Shown one piece after another: positions 1-4,398 of a stretch of DNA of 7,058 nucleotides. Each line of letters begins with the position of its first letter. Position 1 is the stretch's first letter. The notes beneath the pieces were generated by a model. It did no database searches. It was not told where the DNA came from and saw only the letters and a list, made by a program, of their open reading frames with translations. Made by a program: the position numbers and the translations under genes. Source of the DNA: an uncultured Ruminococcus sp. (lineage in GTDB: Bacteria; Bacillota; Clostridia; Oscillospirales; Ruminococcaceae); the NCBI GenBank assembly GCA_905199285.1, contig CAJKFZ010000135.1, positions 1-7,058 of the forward strand, written 5' to 3'.

Positions 1-9
1 TAGATTTTT

Positions 10-855
10 TTGTATTTTGCTTGTCATTTTTTTGCGTTTTGCGTGGCAAGCTACAGCAACCTTCTTCGTCTGATTCTTAATGAATTATTCAAAAAGAAAT
101 CTTATGCAAGATTTGTCTTTTTTGATGATGGCAGAAAGCAATTGAAAGAATTTTACGAAAAATGCGAGTCTCTTGGTTTAGATTGCAAAAAGTTCATTGA
201 GTCCAAAAGGAATATGAAATTGCCGCCAAATGAAACAGAACAGGTATCTTTTGATATGTCAAATGGCTTTATGGATGTTATTGGCAAATCATCTGCTTCC
301 GGAAGTATTAGTAAAACATTATCACCGTTTCAGCAGTTTTATCATTTCATAAATGATAACTATATGGATCTGACATGGAACGGTTTGTCAAATAATCAAA
401 TTCATTCACCTATTGCCACGTATATATATGGAGAGGCGAATGCTGGTTTAATGCCTTCTTATGATGAAAATAGAAAGCCAATTAAGCCTACTGTGTTTAT
501 TCTTCAAAGCAAAATGTTGTATTTGAGTGCAAATGGAGAAAAGCAATTTATTAATAATATACTTCCCAAGCTTGCAGCAATTGCTGAAGAAGAAGATTTG
601 ATATTTATTTTTACAGATATTCAAAAGATTACAGATCAGGAAATGCATAATTTCTTTAATAATACACTTAATTCTGTTTTTCTCTTGGATAATATAGCAG
701 AATTTGCATCTGAAAGAGGTCAAAAGTCTGTTTTTGGAAGTATGGATGTAAAAGGTCTGAAAGAAGAGTATGCTCGTTGTGAAAAAGGTGATGGATATTA
801 CTATGACATTGAAGCAGACAGACTTGTTAAAATGAAATTTATTAAGACAGAGTGA
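10..855 (+). CDS. C-terminal ATPase-fold fragment of an EssC/FtsK-SpoIIIE-type type VII secretion protein
   Basis: EssC is the membrane-bound hexameric motor that recognises and exports WXG100 substrates in type VII secretion; this piece corresponds to its last (third) ATPase domain. What is seen: an S-N-L-L-R helix at residues 16-20, placed where a P-loop helix would begin but without the GxGKS/T residues; a hydrophobic strand VFFDD at 36-40; a second strand VFILQS at 162-167 where Walker B is expected, lacking the acidic pair; a third strand LIFIFTD at 197-203; and a C-terminal tail GDGYYYDIEAD at 260-270 that resembles EssC tails. Degenerate third domains are known in this family. Complete EssC proteins are well over 1000 residues, so most of the gene is missing. 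The frame cannot extend left because TAG occupies 1-3. The TTG at 10 and GTG at 43 have no ribosome binding site, so the true start is unresolved. The downstream WXG100 gene begins 18 bases after the stop, supporting the assignment. Alternative: another FtsK-like ATPase. Confidence 0.7.
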   Translation: MYFACHFFAFCVASYSNLLRLILNELFKKKSYARFVFFDDGRKQLKEFYEKCESLGLDCKKFIESKRNMKLPPNETEQVSFDMSNGFMDVIGKSSASGSISKTLSPFQQFYHFINDNYMDLTWNGLSNNQIHSPIATYIYGEANAGLMPSYDENRKPIKPTVFILQSKMLYLSANGEKQFINNILPKLAAIAEEEDLIFIFTDIQKITDQEMHNFFNNTLNSVFLLDNIAEFASERGQKSVFGSMDVKGLKEEYARCEKGDGYYYDIEADRLVKMKFIKTE

Positions 856-860
856 TAATT

Positions 861-865
861 GGAGG
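861..865 (+). promoter_or_regulatory. Ribosome binding site deciding the WXG100 start
   Basis: A consensus GGAGG lies 8 bases before the ATG at 874. It rules out the longer reading from the TTG at 859, which would place the Shine-Dalgarno sequence inside the coding region. The site sits in the 18-base gap after the EssC-like stop. Confidence 0.85.
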
Positions 866-873
866 AAAATGTT

Positions 874-1206
874 ATGGCTGATGGTAACAATATTCGTTGT
901 GCTGATATTGAAAAGCTTGTTCAGTTTGAAGCAGATAGTCAGGAGGCAATAACTGAATTTGACAGAATCAAAAATAAGTTTAAAGAAATCAATGATAATT
1001 TGCTCACCCAGTGGAAGGGTGCGGGAGCTGATCAGTATAAAAAAGAGGTCGATCATATTCTAGAAAAAATCAAAAGTGTGGCTGAAGTACTGAATGCTAT
1101 CAATAATGATGCTTTAAAGAGTACAAAAGATGTATATTTACAATTGGATGCTGATTTAGCTGCATTTAATGAAAACCCAACAACTGAGGATGGTGAGGAA
1201 AGTTGA
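874..1206 (+). CDS. WXG100 / ESAT-6-like type VII secretion substrate
   Basis: This is a 110-residue protein of the WXG100 family: small helical-hairpin proteins exported as dimers by type VII systems, acting as substrates, chaperones or co-secreted structural partners. The sequence shows two long amphipathic helices (about residues 10-44 and 50-98) separated by the signature turn W47-K48-G49. Near the C terminus Y88-L-Q-L-D92 fits the YxxxD/E export motif recognised by the system. The length is close to the usual ~100, with a short acidic tail (PTTEDGEES). There is no signal peptide, as expected. The ATG at 874 is chosen for its GGAGG. The gene follows the EssC-like ATPase by 18 bases, and its TGA overlaps the TTG of the next small gene. 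A homodimer is more likely than a heterodimer because only one WXG100 gene is visible here, but a partner could lie outside the window. Confidence 0.93.
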   Translation: MADGNNIRCADIEKLVQFEADSQEAITEFDRIKNKFKEINDNLLTQWKGAGADQYKKEVDHILEKIKSVAEVLNAINNDALKSTKDVYLQLDADLAAFNENPTTEDGEES

Positions 1207-1379
1207 GCAAGGAAAGTGAAGAAAAGTCAATGAATCTCGCTAATGTGAAAATCAAAGAAGAACAATCGGCAAAAGATAGGCGAGTCAAGCTGAATATATT
1301 GAATGAGGGGAGTGACGGCACAATTTTTGATTTGCTGAAACTTCCGGAATTAGATGCAAAAGGAATAAATGCGAAATGA
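1203..1379 (+). CDS. Small 58-codon overlapping ORF of unknown function, possibly an EsaB/YukD remnant or miniature
   Basis: I do not recognise this protein with certainty. The frame opens at TTG 1203, overlapping the WXG100 stop (TTGA), with GAGGAA at 1195-1200 as a close Shine-Dalgarno. It ends at TGA 1377-1379, which overlaps the kinase ATG (ATGA). An alternative start is the ATG at 1230 (49 codons), preceded by weaker purine-rich sequence. The product is hydrophilic with no membrane segment or signal peptide. The first half is rich in Lys and Glu. Residues 29-54 read VKLNILNEGSDGTIFDLLKL and onward, which resembles the first beta-hairpin of EsaB/YukD, the ubiquitin-like cytosolic type VII component, in its strand, Gly-rich turn and T-x-F-D-L pattern. 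A full YukD is about 80 residues, so the fold would be incomplete. The overlaps on both sides support real translation, at least to couple its neighbours. The YukD link is inference. Confidence 0.55.
   Translation: MSKESEEKSMNLANVKIKEEQSAKDRRVKLNILNEGSDGTIFDLLKLPELDAKGINAK
1358..1364 (+). promoter_or_regulatory. Ribosome binding site of the kinase gene, inside the preceding small ORF
   Basis: AAAAGGA lies 11 bases before the ATG at 1376 and within the last codons of the small ORF. The spacing is somewhat long. Combined with the ATGA overlap, initiation probably relies partly on ribosomes terminating at 1377-1379. Confidence 0.5.
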
Positions 1380-3307
1380 GTACTCAAATACAAGGGACAA
1401 AATTTCTTTATGAAATTGATAAAAAGGATTTTCCTGATGGTTTTATTGCTTCTGGAACTGAAAGTTTTGTTTTTAAAGGCAGAAAAGTTTCTATAGATGA
1501 AAACGGCAAGTCTGATTTATCTTTTTCTTGCGTATTAAAGTTTAAACCAAAATCAAGTGAAAGACTTGAGCAATTTAAGAAGCAGGAACTTAAAATTTTT
1601 GAAGAACTTCAAGAATGCAGAAGTGTTGCCAGAATATATGATGTTGTGGAAGACATCGGTGAAAACTTTGAATTGGAAATTCCGGGAACCAAAGTGTTTA
1701 TTCGCAGCAGCAATCCCAATGGTTCAGAAGATATATTGCCTTGCTTTTGTGTAATTGAAGAGTTTATCGATGGCTGGTCGCTGGAACAATATTGCAGAAG
1801 AGAATTCTGGGGACTTGAAAAATATAAAGATAATAGGTGGATAAACTTTCATAATTTTTCAGATATCGAAAAAGAAGAGGTATTAGAAAAATATAAGGAC
1901 GAGAAAACTTTTTTTCGGTATCAGGAAAAATTGCTTCGATTCATGCAAAGCTTATGCGGAATATTGATGTTTATCAGCACAACTTCAAAGAAAAAGGTTC
2001 TTCATCTTGACATTAAACCTGAAAATATTATGGTGACACGTCAAAGTGAAGAACTGGTTTTGATAGACTTTGGACGTTCCATATTTTTACCGGATGATAC
2101 AACATTTGTATATCATGGTCTTCAAAGTGTAGACTATAATGAGGCAGAAGATATTAATTCTCTCTTCTCACATGGAACAATAGGCTACGCTGCACCTGAA
2201 TGTTATGCGGCTGCTAACAATGAGTCGAAGTTTCCATTCTCACAAGAAGGATATGAAATTGGAAAAATGTCAATAGAAAGCGACATATTTTCGTTTGGAG
2301 CAACCTTTTGGGAATGCATGAATATTGTAGAGCTTATGACAAATAGTGAGCTGTTTGCTGAATCTCCGCATAATTTCTATGAGGCGAATCTTCTGAGTGA
2401 CGAAGCGTATTTCAATAGAGATTTATCTCTTGAATGTACCGGACCTTTAGGCGGACGATATCATTTATCACTGCAAAAGATTATAAGCAAATGTACAAGG
2501 CAGCGTAAAACAGGATATCTTGAAAGTGATGATTATTACCATTATTATAAAGATCTGAAAGATGATCTTGACGATGCTAGAGATAGTATTCCTTCTGTAA
2601 AAAAAGGAGAGAACAAGCAGGTGCGAAATTCTGCAACTATTTTTGGCGCATGCATCGGTTGCATCATAACGCTGTTATTATTTTCCTTTGTCTATAAGGC
2701 AATCGGTTATCAGATCGCTACAAGTGACTGGGAGGAGCTTTTGGAAGGAATAAACAGCCAAAACGAAAATTCCATAACATATCAGGCAACGCAGTTTGGC
2801 AAGATATCTGAAATATCACTTGAAAGAATGGAACTTGCTGATGACGGACAGAAAAAAGTCGTATGTAATGAATGTTTTGATTACTTGTCTAAGGACGATG
2901 TCATTAGTACAATGGAAGCATCTCTTATGGTGTCACTTTTAGAGCAGTTTGATGATGACAGTGAAAAAATAGTGTATGTTGATAAAATAATGGAAAAGGC
3001 AAATGCGGCTGAACTTTCCTCTATTTCCGCAGTAATAAGTGAGATGGAATTGTCAGAAACCAGCACTGCATATGAATTATCCGTTGCTATCCACAGTGTA
3101 GAGAATATTAACAATTACAACTACAGCGATGCATATACTCTGTTGGAGGAAAATGAAAATAATTCTGTATATAGATATTCTGTGAGACACCTTGCTATTG
3201 CGCTTAACAATAAGGGCGATATAGTAGTAAATGCTATATCGGAGACGAAAGGTATAAGCCGTTCAGAAATTGCAGAATTTTTAGATCGCCTGGAAAAGAT
3301 CGACTGA
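1376..3307 (+). CDS. Membrane-anchored Ser/Thr protein kinase with an extracytoplasmic domain, in a type VII secretion context
   Basis: This 643-residue protein should transfer phosphate from ATP to Ser/Thr residues on cytoplasmic partners. The Hanks-type kinase core spans about residues 20-400: a Gly-rich loop around SGTESFVFKG (26-35), catalytic Lys55 in CVLKF, the catalytic loop HLDIKPEN (210-217) with Asp212, DFG at 231-233, a T-I-G-Y-A-A-P-E activation-segment end (268-275), and Asp303 in SDIFSFG. HLD replaces the usual HRD, so no RD arginine is present. A basic stretch (409-417) precedes one membrane span (about 420-441), giving a cytoplasmic N terminus. The outer 200 residues look acidic and mostly helical and contain C497-x-x-C500. 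There are no PASTA repeats, unlike PknB/PrkC. The layout matches EssB/YukC, a type VII pseudokinase with one span and an outer helical domain; here the catalytic residues are intact. It could therefore be an EssB-position component that kept activity, or a regulator of secretion. Its ATG overlaps the previous stop (ATGA), and the next gene starts 8 bases after its own stop. Confidence 0.88.
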   Translation: MSTQIQGTKFLYEIDKKDFPDGFIASGTESFVFKGRKVSIDENGKSDLSFSCVLKFKPKSSERLEQFKKQELKIFEELQECRSVARIYDVVEDIGENFELEIPGTKVFIRSSNPNGSEDILPCFCVIEEFIDGWSLEQYCRREFWGLEKYKDNRWINFHNFSDIEKEEVLEKYKDEKTFFRYQEKLLRFMQSLCGILMFISTTSKKKVLHLDIKPENIMVTRQSEELVLIDFGRSIFLPDDTTFVYHGLQSVDYNEAEDINSLFSHGTIGYAAPECYAAANNESKFPFSQEGYEIGKMSIESDIFSFGATFWECMNIVELMTNSELFAESPHNFYEANLLSDEAYFNRDLSLECTGPLGGRYHLSLQKIISKCTRQRKTGYLESDDYYHYYKDLKDDLDDARDSIPSVKKGENKQVRNSATIFGACIGCIITLLLFSFVYKAIGYQIATSDWEELLEGINSQNENSITYQATQFGKISEISLERMELADDGQKKVVCNECFDYLSKDDVISTMEASLMVSLLEQFDDDSEKIVYVDKIMEKANAAELSSISAVISEMELSETSTAYELSVAIHSVENINNYNYSDAYTLLEENENNSVYRYSVRHLAIALNNKGDIVVNAISETKGISRSEIAEFLDRLEKID

Positions 3308-3312
3308 GGTGA
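3306..3312 (+). promoter_or_regulatory. Ribosome binding site of the two-span membrane protein gene
   Basis: GAGGTGA overlaps the kinase stop codon (TGA at 3305-3307) and lies 3 bases before the ATG at 3316, counted from the end of the purine-rich motif. It is a good match to the Shine-Dalgarno consensus and fixes the start. Confidence 0.7.
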
Positions 3313-3315
3313 ATT

Positions 3316-3678
3316 ATGGATAGTGTAAAAAAATTCAAAGCATATCTTGATAAGCGTTTTCAGAAGCATCCCATAGCAGGATATATGGTTTATGGTGGAT
3401 TAATGGGTTTTGTGGGTTCTCTTTGCGTAATATTATTGGTGCTTGGCGTACTGGCAATAACTGGAATGTATAATAGATTGAGTATTGATTATCGGACTTG
3501 GCGGATTTATATTATTATAGCTGCGGTGGTTGCAGTTATTGTCTTTGTTATTGGAGCTATGGCATTTTTTCCGTATAAGAGAAAAGGAAACAGCATTTTC
3601 AAAAAAGAATATACCAAGGGAACCTCTTATAAAGCCTTACATAATTTGTTAGTGAAACAGAGTGAAGAGAAGAAATGA
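3316..3678 (+). CDS. Small protein with two membrane segments, unknown function
   Basis: I do not recognise this 120-residue protein as a named family. It has a basic N terminus (KKFKAYLDKRFQKH, residues 5-18), a hydrophobic glycine-rich span at about 22-50, a short loop with charged and aromatic residues (51-63), a second span at about 64-86, and a strongly basic tail (YKRKGNSIFKK, 87-97, and on to the Lys-rich end). By the positive-inside rule both ends should be cytoplasmic, with a short external loop. No signal peptide cleavage site or catalytic motif is visible. The start follows a good GAGGTGA only 8 bases after the kinase stop, so it is very probably co-transcribed and co-translated with the kinase. 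It may be a membrane partner of the kinase or of the secretion channel; this is inferred from position only. No clear terminator follows it. Confidence 0.75.
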   Translation: MDSVKKFKAYLDKRFQKHPIAGYMVYGGLMGFVGSLCVILLVLGVLAITGMYNRLSIDYRTWRIYIIIAAVVAVIVFVIGAMAFFPYKRKGNSIFKKEYTKGTSYKALHNLLVKQSEEKK

Positions 3679-3781
3679 TATTATAGCGGATAAAAAATAC
3701 AAATATGCTTTATTATGCAACATAGTGTGTTTTGCTATATTTTCAATAAGTTTCTGGAGTAAAAAATCTAAAAGGAAATGC

Positions 3782-3788
3782 AGAGGTG
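3782..3788 (+). promoter_or_regulatory. Ribosome binding site deciding the start of the Ig-repeat protein
   Basis: AGAGGTG lies 7 bases before the ATG at 3796. It favours that start over the upstream in-frame ATG at 3778, whose own purine run (AAAAGGAA, 3770-3777) abuts the start codon and is too close. The choice also puts the positively charged MKLRKR segment at the N terminus, as expected for a signal peptide. Confidence 0.7.
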
Positions 3789-3795
3789 CAAGAAA

Positions 3796-4398
3796 ATGAA
3801 ATTACGTAAGAGAATCGTTGCTGGTATTTCAGCGATTGTAATGTTTATGGGTATTTCGATTAATAGTGGTTTTGCAGCGATTGCAGATAAATCTGAAATT
3901 ACGAATGTTGAAATGCCAATTGATACAAACAATACATCTGCTGACGAGGTGGGCGAGGAAACAACAACTACTACAAGCATTGAAACAACAACGGAAACGA
4001 CAACAACTACAATTAAGGATACATCTCCTCCAAATCTTAATGTTAACATTCCGGTTCAAGATAAGTGGATTAAGTATAATGACCTTCAAAATTGGCAGGT
4101 ATCAGCTTCTGACGGTGCAGCAATCTTATATCAAATTTATAATACAACTACTGGAGCAGAAAGCATTAACCCTGATATTAAAGATGCAGATGAATGGGAA
4201 GGTGTAGACAAGCTCCCAGAAGGAAGCCATTATATTGTATTTTGGGCTAAATATAAAGAAAATGAAGAGCATGAAGTTGCGGTTTCGGCTATATATCATT
4301 ATCAATTGGATAAGAGTATTCCTAACAATTTTGAGTTGATTAGTGAGTCAAAGAATGAGAATTATCGGAATTGTCTAGAATTATCGGAATTGTCTTGA
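3796..4398 (+). CDS. N-terminal part of a secreted Ig-like repeat surface protein, cut off by a frameshift
   Basis: As it stands this frame encodes 200 residues. Residues 1-30 form a Sec signal peptide: basic MKLRKR, a hydrophobic core, then GFA-AIA as likely cleavage sites after about residue 27 or 30. A Thr-rich, probably unstructured spacer follows at about 56-73. Next comes a first beta-rich module with a WQVSASDG strand and a linker containing YHYQLDKSIP, typical of the ends of bacterial Ig-like repeats. The last seven codons (LELSELS) come from the second copy of a 19-bp tandem duplication and are out of register with the gene; TGA at 4396-4398 then stops translation. Codons from 4397 onward in the next frame continue the same type of protein without interruption. 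The gene therefore looks like the 5' half of a much larger reading frame. The truncated product would be secreted with about one module and no visible wall anchor. The upstream gap (3679-3795) has no clear terminator, so transcription could come from the operon or from a promoter I cannot place firmly. Confidence 0.8.
   Translation: MKLRKRIVAGISAIVMFMGISINSGFAAIADKSEITNVEMPIDTNNTSADEVGEETTTTTSIETTTETTTTTIKDTSPPNLNVNIPVQDKWIKYNDLQNWQVSASDGAAILYQIYNTTTGAESINPDIKDADEWEGVDKLPEGSHYIVFWAKYKENEEHEVAVSAIYHYQLDKSIPNNFELISESKNENYRNCLELSELS
3961..4014 (+). repeat. Low-complexity ACA/ACT tract encoding the Thr-rich spacer
   Basis: A run of ACA, ACT, ACG and GAA codons encodes TTTTTSIETTTETTTTTI. Such Thr-rich linkers join secreted modules to a leader in many Clostridia and Ruminococcus extracellular proteins and may be O-glycosylated. 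The simple trinucleotide composition makes in-frame length variation between strains plausible. Confidence 0.75.
4358..4395 (+). repeat. Perfect 19-bp tandem duplication that causes the frameshift
   Basis: AGAATTATCGGAATTGTCT occurs twice back to back, at 4358-4376 and 4377-4395, with no intervening base. Nineteen is not a multiple of three, so the second copy shifts the frame by one and leads to TGA at 4396. With one copy deleted, the upstream frame reads ...NENYRNCLEISNKES... straight into the long downstream frame. Each unit also holds two related octamers, GAATTATC and GAATTGTC, so four near-identical octamers lie at 4359, 4368, 4378 and 4387. This internal similarity would favour slipped-strand mispairing. 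Confidence 0.95.

Noticed and set aside
448..1056. Long minus-strand open frame opposite the EssC-like and WXG100 genes
   Set aside because: Its translation is Ile/Phe/Cys-rich, with no recognisable domain, and it crosses two well-supported + strand genes. It is the complement of AT-rich coding sequence.
3711..3741. Possible sigma-A promoter before the Ig-repeat gene (TATATT at 3736-3741)
   Set aside because: No convincing -35 box is found at the right distance (best is TTATGC at 3713-3718), and TATATT-like hexamers are common in AT-rich DNA.
3679..3777. Rho-independent terminator after the two-span membrane protein gene
   Set aside because: Only weak 4-bp dyads such as GCAA/TTGC are present and none is followed by a proper T tract.
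3768..4089. Minus-strand open frames over the Thr-rich tract
   Set aside because: They arise from the ACA/ACT repeat read backwards (Val- or Cys-rich translations) and have no start signals.
3866..4207. Plus-strand open frame of 113 codons inside the Ig-repeat gene
   Set aside because: It is the +1 shadow of the secreted protein, giving Gln/Leu-rich low-complexity sequence from the same repeat tract, with no ribosome binding site.
4358..4395. Target-site duplication of a transposon
   Set aside because: The two copies are directly adjacent with nothing between them, and no inverted repeats or transposase are nearby. It is a simple tandem duplication.
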